From the NCBI GenBank assembly GCA_044220975.1, contig JBGAPZ010000003.1:101789-165788 (forward strand): a DNA stretch of 64,000 nt, given 5' to 3'. The notes below the pieces were generated by a model. The model made no database searches, was not told the origin of the DNA, and saw only the letters and a program-made list of their open reading frames with translations. Source of the DNA: SZUA-430 sp044220975 (GTDB lineage Bacteria > Pseudomonadota > Alphaproteobacteria > Micropepsales > Micropepsaceae). Positions 26,874 through 34,693 of this stretch are shown here, piece by piece. A program made the translations under genes and the position numbers. The stretch's first letter is position 1. Every line of letters starts with the position of its first letter.

Positions 26874-28237
26874 TCGGGTAGGCCGTCGAGCTGTTTCATG
26901 ATGAAATCGAAATTCCTGTGCGCTAGCACAAGACAGCCCGTCGCAGCCGCAAGCAGTCGCTCCTGCGAGCCGTGCCTCAGCAATTCTTCAAGTCTATGCT
27001 TGTCGAACGGCTCTTCCACGCGCACTCCTTCGTACTGCTCGCGGAACGCGCCGAAATCGGCCTTCAGGCGATGAGCGTCCGCAAGGCAGAGCGTCAGCAT
27101 CTCCGGCTTTAGGGTCACCATGTCCAAAGTGAGGCCGAAAACGAATGTCTTTATTGCGCCGTCGCGATGAAGCCTGAACGCAGTGTCGAAGGCGCTGTGC
27201 GACTTACAGATATCGGCGATGGAGCTGGCAAGGTGACCGTCAACATCGGCGTTGTCGTCGTAGCATTCCTCTGCGAACTCGCGCAACAGCGTAAAATTCG
27301 GATCAAACTCCGCTGCATGCTCACGGTCGTTCCAAAGGATGGGCTGAAACGTTCCGGCGGGGATGACGTGATAGGTCCCGGACGCCTCCCGGCTCACGTC
27401 GCCCCGGCGATGCATCAAAAAAATCGGAAAAGTGCCCTTCCGCCGCAAGACGGTTAGCGTGTTGACGCCAACAGAGGCGCAGCGATTCGTCAGCATATTC
27501 GGATTGAGGTTTTGCCGGAACTTGTCGCGAGAGATAATTGTATTGGCGTTGGCGACCAGAATGTCCTGCTCGCGATCGGGCACGAATGCCGTGTACTTCT
27601 TTGCGACTAGAAAGTTCATCGCGGCCGAAGCGGTGGACCAAAGCAACGCTTCACAAGTGTTGACATATCCAACATAGGTGTCGTGCGAAAACGTGAGGTC
27701 GAGTTTGCCCTCGGCCGGCGTTGCGGAGGTCAAGCGATAGACCGGACGGTTCTGCGACTTACGTTTCTTGAGCTCTACCTCAAGCCGCTGATCGAGGGTG
27801 CTATCCAGGTGAGTCGCCGCCGGCACGCTCGGATCCCAGGTAAGGCGCAGCGCCGAAAACGGCGCGGGCTCGTCGAAGATCCAACCGGGCGCTGCAAGCA
27901 ACGGAATTGGTTCCTGGGCGGAAGCATCGCGCATAGGCCCAATCGGCTGAGTGAACTGGCGTCCGAACACCGACGTATAAAACTCCAAACATATGGACTG
28001 AAGCAGAAACCGGTTTCTTTGAATGAACTGCGCCCGTTCAAGGTCGGAGCCCGCGAGCGGAATCGGTTGCCCCTCCTTCGGGACGCGCATCGCCGGGTCG
28101 GCGAATCGACCCCACATTCTCCAAGCGACGCCTGCAACCGTCAGCGCACCGAGCACGAGCCCCAAAATGCCTGCAATCGCTTGAACGTACGGGCTCGCCC
28201 AAAGCTCAATAAGCCAGTTCGAGAATTGATCCAACAC
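26870..28237 (-). CDS. Membrane-anchored protein with a Nudix-like box, function unknown
   Basis: 455 residues. One N-terminal membrane helix (about residues 18-40, IAGILGLVLGALTVAGVAWR), then a soluble region. A segment near residues 280-335 reads FPIFLMHRRGD ... YHVIPAGTFQP ... LLREFAEECYDD. This resembles a Nudix motif (REUxEExGU), although the linker between the G and the RE is longer than in standard Nudix enzymes, so I call it Nudix-like only. I do not recognise the rest. GTG start at 28237. It is coupled to the HAD gene downstream. Two 60-base lines I hand-counted inside it are 53% and 55% GC, against 68% for one line of ubiB. Confidence 0.55.
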   Translation of the reverse strand: MLDQFSNWLIELWASPYVQAIAGILGLVLGALTVAGVAWRMWGRFADPAMRVPKEGQPIPLAGSDLERAQFIQRNRFLLQSICLEFYTSVFGRQFTQPIGPMRDASAQEPIPLLAAPGWIFDEPAPFSALRLTWDPSVPAATHLDSTLDQRLEVELKKRKSQNRPVYRLTSATPAEGKLDLTFSHDTYVGYVNTCEALLWSTASAAMNFLVAKKYTAFVPDREQDILVANANTIISRDKFRQNLNPNMLTNRCASVGVNTLTVLRRKGTFPIFLMHRRGDVSREASGTYHVIPAGTFQPILWNDREHAAEFDPNFTLLREFAEECYDDNADVDGHLASSIADICKSHSAFDTAFRLHRDGAIKTFVFGLTLDMVTLKPEMLTLCLADAHRLKADFGAFREQYEGVRVEEPFDKHRLEELLRHGSQERLLAAATGCLVLAHRNFDFIMKQLDGLPE

Positions 28238-28266
28238 GTTACCCCATCACCCGGATTCGCCAGCCT

Positions 28267-28401
28267 GACGTCATCGCATTTGCAACAACTTTCGGGAAGC
28301 ACCCGGTCGGATCGCACGTCCGGTTCGTCCGATTGTTCCATGACAACGTTGAAGTCATCCGAATTCTGCACCAGCGCATGGACTTCTCGCGCCACCGCTG
28401 A
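28267..28401 (+). pseudogene. 3' remnant of a parE-type toxin gene
   Basis: The frame ending TGA at 28399-28401 encodes HPVGSHVRFVRLFHDN followed by VEVIRILHQRMDFSRH, closely like the C-terminal half of ParE/RelE-family type II toxins (VGSHVIFYR ... VEIVRVLHQRMD). The N-terminal half and any antitoxin are missing: the frame closes upstream at a TAA (28210-28212) and the space is taken by the start of the membrane protein on the other strand. A truncated, inactive leftover of a toxin-antitoxin module. Confidence 0.6.
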
Positions 28402-28462
28402 ACGTTGATGCGTCTGAGAGTTCGGAGCTCGGGGACATGTGACAAACTCGGCGCCCTAGCTC

Positions 28463-28491
28463 TTGCAAATGTTCTGCTCTTGTTCTAAATA
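28463..28491 (+). promoter_or_regulatory. Sigma-70-type promoter toward the structured element and coaBC
   Basis: -35 TTGCAA (28463-28468), 17-base spacer, -10 TAAATA (28486-28491). The start would be near 28498, just upstream of the folded element. No competing promoter is obvious nearer to coaBC. Confidence 0.5.
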
Positions 28492-28526
28492 TCCTACACT
28501 TATGCAAACGTAAGGCCAGAAAGATT

Positions 28527-28729
28527 GGGTAGCCGGCGGAAGTCCCAAGACCACGCAACCCCATCTCCGGTCCGTAACTCTCGGGTACATGGGGTTGTTC
28601 GCTCAAAATTGCGCCGGGGGTATTCCCCACCTGGCCTTCCGCCAGAGGCAGTCGGACGAGGTACCCTGCCCAGGTCGCAGGCCAGGATGACGGCGAGGGT
28701 AGTGATCGAACCAAATCAGCCGGTTACCC
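28527..28729 (+). ncRNA. Candidate structured RNA, about 200 nt, unidentified
   Basis: A 10-bp closing stem, GGGTAGCCGG (28527-28536) with CCGGTTACCC (28720-28729, one wobble), encloses several hairpins. GCAACCCCAT/ATGGGGTTGT is at 28555-28564 and 28589-28598; GGGG-TATT-CCCC at 28617-28628; CTGGC-CTTCC-GCCAG at 28631-28645; GGCAG/CTGCC at 28647-28651 and 28666-28670. No coding frame is convincing. A promoter sits about 30 bases upstream. It could be an independent small RNA or the leader of coaBC (start 85 bases downstream). I could not match it to RNase P, SRP, 6S, tmRNA or a known riboswitch; strand is inferred from the promoter. Confidence 0.5.
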
Positions 28730-28814
28730 CTCCCTCACCATCACAATAAAATTTCTACACCCCTTGTCGTGGATTGGGGTAATTTCCATCTACTGAGTGA
28801 AATTGGAGCCAGGT

Positions 28815-30023
28815 GTGCTCGACAACAAACGCATTCTGCTCGTCATTGGCGGCGGCATTGCCGCCTACAAGAGCCTCGAACTCATCCGCCGCCTGCGCGA
28901 GCGCGGTGCGAAAGTGCGCGCGATCTTGACCCGTGCCGGCACCGAATTCGTAACCCCGCTCTCCGTCGCAAGCCTAACCGGCGACAAAGTCTACCAAGAC
29001 CTCTTCAGCCTCACCGACGAAGCCGAGATGGGCCACATCCAACTCTCGCGCGACGCCGACTTGCTCGTCGTCGCACCGGCGACCGCGGATCTGATGGCGA
29101 AGATGGCCTCCGGCCGCGCGGACGACCTTGCCTCCACGGCGTTGCTCGCAACCGACAAGCCCGTGCTGATCGCGCCCGCGATGAACGTACGCATGTGGCT
29201 GCACGCGGCGACGCAGCGAAACCTAGCGCAGTTGAAAGCGGACGGCGTCACGATCGTAGGCCCGAATGAAGGCGACATGGCGTGCGGCGAATTTGGTCCT
29301 GGCCGCATGGCCGAGCCGGCGGAAATCCTCGCCGCTGTCGAAGCTCACTTTGCGCACAGTCAAGACCTCAAAGGCCTACACGCGCTCGTGACGGCGGGAC
29401 CGACGCATGAACCGATCGATCCCGTACGCTTCATCGCGAACCGTTCGTCCGGCAAGCAAGGCTACGCGATCGCGAGCGCCCTCGCCGACCTCGGCGCCAC
29501 GACGACACTCGTCTCCGGCCCGACCAACCTGAGCGCCCCGCGCGGCGTAAAATTCGTGAAGGTCGAAACCGCACATCAAATGCTCGCCGCTTGCGAAGGC
29601 GCGCTACCCGCTGACGTCGCCGTCTGCGCTGCCGCGGTGGCGGACTGGCGTGTCGACCACGCTGCCAATCAGAAGATCAAGAAAGGCAGCGGCGGTCTGC
29701 CGACGCTGGCACTCGTCGAGAATCCGGACATCCTGCACACGCTCTCGACCTTGAGCGCAAAGCGCCCCCGCCTTGTCGTCGGCTTCGCCGCCGAAACCGA
29801 AAAGGTGATCGAGCACGCCAAGGCGAAGCGCCAACGCAAAGGATGCGACTGGATCGTCGCCAACGACGTCTCGCCGGCAACTGGCGTGATGGGCGGCGAC
29901 GACAACACCGTCCACGTGATCTCGGCAACCGAAACAGAAACCTGGCCGAAGCTCGCCAAAGGCGAGGTGGCGCAACGTCTGGCGCAAAAGATCGCGACCC
30001 ACTTGAAAGGAGCGCGCGCGTGA
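28815..30023 (+). CDS. coaBC: Bifunctional phosphopantothenoylcysteine decarboxylase / phosphopantothenate-cysteine ligase
   Basis: Two middle steps of coenzyme A synthesis. 402 residues from the GTG at 28815 (GGAG 6 bases upstream). The N-terminal flavoprotein decarboxylase (CoaC) has IGGGIAAYKSLELIRRLRE, catalytic His in MGHIQLSRDAD, PAMNVRMW and the Cys-bearing GDMACGEFGPGRM. The C-terminal ligase (CoaB) has TAGPTHEPIDPVRFIANRSS and VGFAAET. Its stop overlaps the dut start (GTGA). Confidence 0.96.
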   Translation: MLDNKRILLVIGGGIAAYKSLELIRRLRERGAKVRAILTRAGTEFVTPLSVASLTGDKVYQDLFSLTDEAEMGHIQLSRDADLLVVAPATADLMAKMASGRADDLASTALLATDKPVLIAPAMNVRMWLHAATQRNLAQLKADGVTIVGPNEGDMACGEFGPGRMAEPAEILAAVEAHFAHSQDLKGLHALVTAGPTHEPIDPVRFIANRSSGKQGYAIASALADLGATTTLVSGPTNLSAPRGVKFVKVETAHQMLAACEGALPADVAVCAAAVADWRVDHAANQKIKKGSGGLPTLALVENPDILHTLSTLSAKRPRLVVGFAAETEKVIEHAKAKRQRKGCDWIVANDVSPATGVMGGDDNTVHVISATETETWPKLAKGEVAQRLAQKIATHLKGARA

Positions 30024-30472
30024 GCGAGGTCACCATCGAAGTTCTGACGCTCCCGCACGGCCGCGGCCTCAACCTACCCGCACGTGCCACAGCCGGTGCC
30101 GCCGGCGCGGATCTCGTCGCCGCAGAAGAAGCGACCATCGCGCCGGGCGGCGTTCACGCGGTCGCAACCGGCATCGCCCTCGCTATTCCAGAAGGTTACG
30201 AAGGACAAGTTCGCCCCCGCTCGGGCCTTGCGCTGAAGCACGGCGTCACCGTGTTGAACGCGCCCGGCACAATCGACGCCGACTACCGCGGCGAGGTGAA
30301 AGTCATTCTGATCAATCACGGCCGCGAACCGTTTCGCATCGCTCGTGGCGATCGCATCGCCCAACTCGTGGTCGCGCCGGTTAGCGCAAGCCGCTTCGAA
30401 CGCGTCGAAGCATTGACCGACACAGCACGTGGCTCCGGCGGCTTCGGCTCCACCGGCGTCAAGGGAGGTTAG
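30020..30472 (+). CDS. dut: dUTP pyrophosphatase
   Basis: Hydrolyses dUTP to dUMP, keeping uracil out of DNA and feeding dTMP synthesis. 150 residues; trimeric dUTPase motifs 1 (AGAAGADLVAAE), 2 (RPRSGLALKHG), 3 (GTIDADYRGEVKVILINHG), 4 (RGDRIAQLVVAPV) and 5 (RGSGGFGSTG) are all present. The GTG start overlaps the coaBC stop by four bases. Confidence 0.97.
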   Translation: MSEVTIEVLTLPHGRGLNLPARATAGAAGADLVAAEEATIAPGGVHAVATGIALAIPEGYEGQVRPRSGLALKHGVTVLNAPGTIDADYRGEVKVILINHGREPFRIARGDRIAQLVVAPVSASRFERVEALTDTARGSGGFGSTGVKGG

Positions 30473-30477
30473 ACATC

Positions 30478-30930
30478 TTGCTCCGCCTCTCCCGCAAATC
30501 GATCCTGGCGCTTGAAGCCGTCGTCGATATCGCCTGCAACTCGCGGCCCGAACCCGTGCAGTCGAAGGAAATCACGCGCCGCCAAGGCGTGCCGCATCGC
30601 TATCTGGAACAAGTGATGCAGGCGCTTGTCCGCTCTGGCGTGCTGAAAGGCGTCCGCGGCCCCCGCGGCGGCTATCGCTTGGCGCGCGAGCGCCGACGCA
30701 TTACCGCAGGCGAAATCGTGCGCATCGTCGCGGAACTCGAAGTTGCCGATGAGCCCCCTCTGAACGGCTCCTCGCCGATCGGCGAAACGATCGTGCGTCC
30801 CGCCATCGAAGCTATCCACAACGATCTGATGCGCCAACTCGATGCGATAACTGTAGAAGACCTCTGCCGCCGCGCCGAAGAAAAGGGCCTAGCTGACCCC
30901 TTAGGCGCGCGCGCAGACTTCGCGATCTAA
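30478..30930 (+). CDS. Rrf2 family transcriptional regulator
   Basis: 150 residues. The winged helix is LRLSRKSILALEAVVDIA, QSKEITRRQGVPHRYLEQVM and GVRGPRGGYRLARE, the Rrf2 signature. Only two cysteines are present and the three-Cys cluster of IscR is missing, so an Fe-S sensor is unlikely. Placement directly before cysK (16-base gap) suggests a cysteine-responsive regulator like CymR. The start is TTG at 30478 with GGGAGG about 10 bases upstream, five bases after dut. Confidence 0.88.
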   Translation: MLRLSRKSILALEAVVDIACNSRPEPVQSKEITRRQGVPHRYLEQVMQALVRSGVLKGVRGPRGGYRLARERRRITAGEIVRIVAELEVADEPPLNGSSPIGETIVRPAIEAIHNDLMRQLDAITVEDLCRRAEEKGLADPLGARADFAI

Positions 30931-30946
30931 CGAAAGGACAAGAACA

Positions 30947-31900
30947 ATGAGCAAAACCCCCGGCCGCGGCCGCGTTTATGACTCGATCACCGAAACGATC
31001 GGCGACACGCCGCTCGTGCGCCTGAACCGCGTCGCCAAGGAAGCCGGCGCCGTAGCCGAAATCCTCTTGAAGCTCGAATTCTTCAATCCGATGGCAAGCG
31101 TCAAGGATCGCATCGGCGTCTCGATGATCGAAGACCTTGAAAGCCGCGGCTTGATCAAGGCGGGCACGACGCTGATCGAGCCCACATCCGGCAACACCGG
31201 CATCGCGCTTGCGTTCGTCGCGGCCGCAAAGGGCTACTCGCTCATTCTTGTGATGCCGGAATCGATGTCCGTCGAACGCCGCAAGATGCTTTTGATCTTG
31301 GGTGCCAAACTCGAACTCACACCCGCGGCCCAAGGCATGCGTGGCGCGGTCGCCCGCGCGAACGAGCTGCAAAAGGAAATCCCGAACTCCATCATTCCGC
31401 AGCAATTCGAAAACCCGTCGAACCCCGCGGTTCACCGCCGCACCACGGCCGAAGAAATCTGGAACGACACCGCCGGCAAGGTCGATGCGGTCGTCTCCGG
31501 CATCGGCACCGGCGGCACGATCACGGGCGTCGGCACAGTCTTGAAGAAGCGCAAACCCGGCTTGAAGATGATCGCGGTCGAACCGGAAGACAGTGCCATC
31601 CTCTCTGGGCGCCAGCCCGGCCCGCACAAGATTCAAGGCATCGGAGCAGGCTTCATTCCAGCCATCTTGGACCGCAGCGTGATCGACGAAATCGTCACGA
31701 TCAGCAACGAGACCGCCTTCGCGACCGCGCGCAAAGTCGCCAAACTCGAAGGCATCCCCGCCGGCATTTCGTCCGGCGCTGCGATCGCCGCAACGCTCGA
31801 AATCGCAACCCGCAAAGACTGGGCCGGCAAAACGATCGTCACGATCATACCGTCCTTCGCCGAACGCTACCTGTCGACGGCCCTTTTCGACGGGCTCTGA
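30947..31900 (+). CDS. cysK: Cysteine synthase A (O-acetylserine sulfhydrylase)
   Basis: PLP enzyme that makes cysteine from O-acetylserine and sulfide. 317 residues. The PLP Lys is in FFNPMASVKDRIG; the substrate loop is PTSGNTGIALAFVAA; the PLP phosphate-binding glycine loop is GIGTGGTITGVG; the C-terminal SSGAA is also present. It is likely co-transcribed with the Rrf2 regulator. Confidence 0.96.
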   Translation: MSKTPGRGRVYDSITETIGDTPLVRLNRVAKEAGAVAEILLKLEFFNPMASVKDRIGVSMIEDLESRGLIKAGTTLIEPTSGNTGIALAFVAAAKGYSLILVMPESMSVERRKMLLILGAKLELTPAAQGMRGAVARANELQKEIPNSIIPQQFENPSNPAVHRRTTAEEIWNDTAGKVDAVVSGIGTGGTITGVGTVLKKRKPGLKMIAVEPEDSAILSGRQPGPHKIQGIGAGFIPAILDRSVIDEIVTISNETAFATARKVAKLEGIPAGISSGAAIAATLEIATRKDWAGKTIVTIIPSFAERYLSTALFDGL

Positions 31901-31901
31901 T

Positions 31902-33071
31902 CTACCGCCGCAAGCCCGCAGCCATCGGCAACGATGGCGCGGCTTCGACGGTGGTGTGCAGCATCGGGAACTGCCGCGCCGCGTGAATGAGTTCGTTCTC
32001 GATCGGATCCGCACTGCCTTCGCTGATCGGAAAGCGGCGCAGCGCGCGCAGATCGTCGCGCGCGACATGCATCCGCCCGTCGCTCACACCACCTTCGCGC
32101 CGCCGCGCAACCGCAACACCCGCGCTGAACGCCGTTTGATGCGACGCTTTCACAAGCTGCGTCTCCGGCGCGAACTCCGACAAGAAGATCGTTTTGATGC
32201 CGGGGCCACTCTGCAAGCCGACGACATTGAAAGCTTTCCCGTCCTCTGTCGCCAAGAACGAAGGCATCGCCGGTGTGTCGAACAAGATGACGGCGCAAGC
32301 GCCACCGAGTTGAAACGCATACCCGCTGCGCACGACGAACGAACGTGCCACCGCCCCCGGCGTCAAGTGCGGGACCAACTCGCACGCCACATGTTGCAAA
32401 CCGTGCGGTGTCTCTTGCGCGTGCACGACCAGCAGCGAGCGCATGGCATGTCCGCCGTTCGGATCGCGTGTGCTGTCGTTGCGCTCCCGCGCGACGATGT
32501 CGTAAAGCCCGCAATACTCGGCGGACAAACGGCTGAGGTAACGTCCGCCGGCATTCCCATAGAGCGCATGCTGCATCATTTGCGCCAGACTGTCGGAAGG
32601 CACGATCGTCGGCGGCGGAGGCGCCGGCGCTGGCGCCACATCCTCGTCAGGGTCTGCAACCGGCGCAGCCTCGATCCCGAGTTTAGTCTGCAACTCCATC
32701 AAATCGGCGGCCGGAAATCCCGTCTCGGCAATACCGGAGGCAACCAGCGCGCTCTTCAATTCCTGCGCCCAAGCGCGCGTGATGAAAGGCGCCGAGAAAC
32801 CCGTTTTCCCTTCGACGATATAGCGCTGCATGAGTCGCTGTTTCTGCTGGAACCCAATGCCCGATCGCTTGCCCCCAAAGGCCGCTTTCTCTGCGATCCA
32901 GTCTGGATGCACGAGGCGAAGCGCCCGCGCCGCCTGCGTCAGCGCCCACAATTCCGCATAGTCTTCGCGCCGCGCGCGAAGATACCGGTCGCTTTTCTTG
33001 TGTGGAGCGATTGCCGTACCGGGCGACGGGTGCACGCGCTCAAAATTGGTCGAGAACTCGCCCTTACTCAT
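31902..33071 (-). CDS. Hypothetical protein, conserved-looking two-part architecture
   Basis: 389 residues, no family recognised. The N-terminal part (to about 150) is helical and basic (SDRYLRARREDYAELWALTQ ... GFQQKQRLMQRYIVEG). A Pro/Ala/Asp-rich linker near 150-170 (DPDEDVAPAPAPPPPTIVP) leads to a mixed C-terminal domain with MRSLLVVHAQETPHGLQHVA and GGACAVILFDTPAMPSFLA. No signal peptide or membrane helix. The ATG at 33071 (MSKGEFS) is preferred over one 20 codons upstream. It converges on cysK with a one-base gap. Confidence 0.6.
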   Translation of the reverse strand: MSKGEFSTNFERVHPSPGTAIAPHKKSDRYLRARREDYAELWALTQAARALRLVHPDWIAEKAAFGGKRSGIGFQQKQRLMQRYIVEGKTGFSAPFITRAWAQELKSALVASGIAETGFPAADLMELQTKLGIEAAPVADPDEDVAPAPAPPPPTIVPSDSLAQMMQHALYGNAGGRYLSRLSAEYCGLYDIVARERNDSTRDPNGGHAMRSLLVVHAQETPHGLQHVACELVPHLTPGAVARSFVVRSGYAFQLGGACAVILFDTPAMPSFLATEDGKAFNVVGLQSGPGIKTIFLSEFAPETQLVKASHQTAFSAGVAVARRREGGVSDGRMHVARDDLRALRRFPISEGSADPIENELIHAARQFPMLHTTVEAAPSLPMAAGLRR

Positions 33072-33222
33072 ACTGCCCCCCGGCCCCAAGGAATGAGATA
33101 ACCGAGAACGCACGCGAGACGCAATTCGCAAAAGCGCGCAACACGTGCCACCAACAAAATTTCACACGCAAAGCCCGAGCCAGCTAGGCTCACATCCGCG
33201 TGAATCGCTTCGAGAGTTGCCG

Positions 33223-34689
33223 ATGTACGACCTTATCATCCGCGAAACCGAAATCTTCGACGGAACTGGCACGCCCTCTCGCCGTGGCGACATCGCGATC
33301 GAAGACGGCAAGATCGCAGCGCTCGGTTTCACAAAACAATCCGCGCGCGAAATTGTCGACGGCACGAACCTGGCGCTCGCGCCGGGTTTCATCGATGTGC
33401 ACACACACGACGATTTTGCAGTCGTGTTGCACCCTGACATGGCGTTCAAAACCTTGGGCGGCGTCACGACTGTCGTCGTCGGCAATTGCGGATTCGGCCC
33501 CGCGCCGTGGAAACCAGCCTCGCGGTTTGCGGCCACCGTGGATCCGCGCCCGTTGCCACAATGGGAAGGCTTCCGCGGCTATATGCAAACCCTCGAAACA
33601 AGCCCGCCCGCAGTGAACGTCGCAACCCTTATCGGCCACGGCACCGCGCGCCACGCCTCCATGGGCCTCGACGCACGCGAACCCACCGGCGCCGAAATGG
33701 CCGCGATGAAAAAAATTGTGACCGAAGGTCTGGAAGCCGGTTGTGTCGGCATGTCGTCGGGCCTGATCTACGACCCGGGCCGCCACGCCCGCACCGACGA
33801 ACTCGTCGAACTCGCAAGTCTCCTCCACGGCACCGGCGCGCTTTACGCAACCCACATGCGCGACGAAGGCTTGGGCCTCCTCTCATCCGTCGCCGAGGCA
33901 ATCGAAATCGGCGAACGCGCCGGCGTGCCCGTGCAGATCTCCCACCACAAAGCGTCCGGCGAACGCGCCTGGGGCCTTGTCACCCAGTCCCTGAAACTCA
34001 TCGAAGAGGCGCTTGCGAAAGGCCAAAACGTCCACGCCGATCAATACCCCTACACGGCCGGCAGCACCTCGCTCGGCGCCGTCTTCCGCGACGGTGCGTT
34101 CGGCGGACCCGGACGCGAGACCGCGCCGAAGAACATCGTCATCGCCTCCGCGCAGGGTCACGGCGAATGGGAAGGCCGCTCGATCGCGGACCTGGCGACC
34201 GCAATGGGCTGCGACGCGCCCGCCGCCGCCACGCACGTGCTGAAACAAGCGCCCGGCGCCACCGTCATCATCCACATGATGCGCGAAGAAGACGTCCGCA
34301 CCGTCATGCGCCACAAAAGCACGATGATCGGCTCCGACGGCATCCCGACGCTCGACGGCAAACCGCACCCACGCCTCTACGGCACGTTCGCGCGCGTCGT
34401 CGGCCACTATGCGCGTGACGAGAAGCTCTTCTCGATGGCCGAAGCCATCCATCGCATGACCGGCTTTTCGGCAAAGAAATTCGGTTTGGCAGACCGCGGT
34501 GTGATCGCGCCCGGCGCCGCCGCCGATCTGGTGCTCTTCGATCCGAAGAAAATCATCGACGCCGGTACATTCGAAGACCCGAAGAAAACGCCCATCGGCA
34601 TCAAAGCCGTCTACACGAACGGCAAATGCACGGTGCAAGACGGCAAATCGACGGCGGCGCGCGGTGGACGCGTGCTGCGCCGCGCCTAG
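33223..34689 (+). CDS. N-acyl-D-amino-acid deacylase family amidohydrolase
   Basis: 488 residues. Amidohydrolase TIM barrel with metal motif GFIDVHTHDD, then GHGTARHASMGLDAREPTGA, THMRDEG, ISHHKASGERAWG and GSDGIPTLDGKPHPR (late metal Asp). It resembles D-aminoacylases that release fatty or acetyl groups from N-acyl-D-amino acids; the exact substrate is inference. Start ATG at 33223 (MYDLIIRETEIFDG) with GAGAG about 7 bases upstream. Confidence 0.9.
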   Translation: MYDLIIRETEIFDGTGTPSRRGDIAIEDGKIAALGFTKQSAREIVDGTNLALAPGFIDVHTHDDFAVVLHPDMAFKTLGGVTTVVVGNCGFGPAPWKPASRFAATVDPRPLPQWEGFRGYMQTLETSPPAVNVATLIGHGTARHASMGLDAREPTGAEMAAMKKIVTEGLEAGCVGMSSGLIYDPGRHARTDELVELASLLHGTGALYATHMRDEGLGLLSSVAEAIEIGERAGVPVQISHHKASGERAWGLVTQSLKLIEEALAKGQNVHADQYPYTAGSTSLGAVFRDGAFGGPGRETAPKNIVIASAQGHGEWEGRSIADLATAMGCDAPAAATHVLKQAPGATVIIHMMREEDVRTVMRHKSTMIGSDGIPTLDGKPHPRLYGTFARVVGHYARDEKLFSMAEAIHRMTGFSAKKFGLADRGVIAPGAAADLVLFDPKKIIDAGTFEDPKKTPIGIKAVYTNGKCTVQDGKSTAARGGRVLRRA

Positions 34690-34693
34690 TCGA

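Noticed and set aside
28355..28714. A 119-codon minus-strand frame across the structured element
   Set aside because: No Shine-Dalgarno, no family features, and the region is better explained by the nested inverted repeats.
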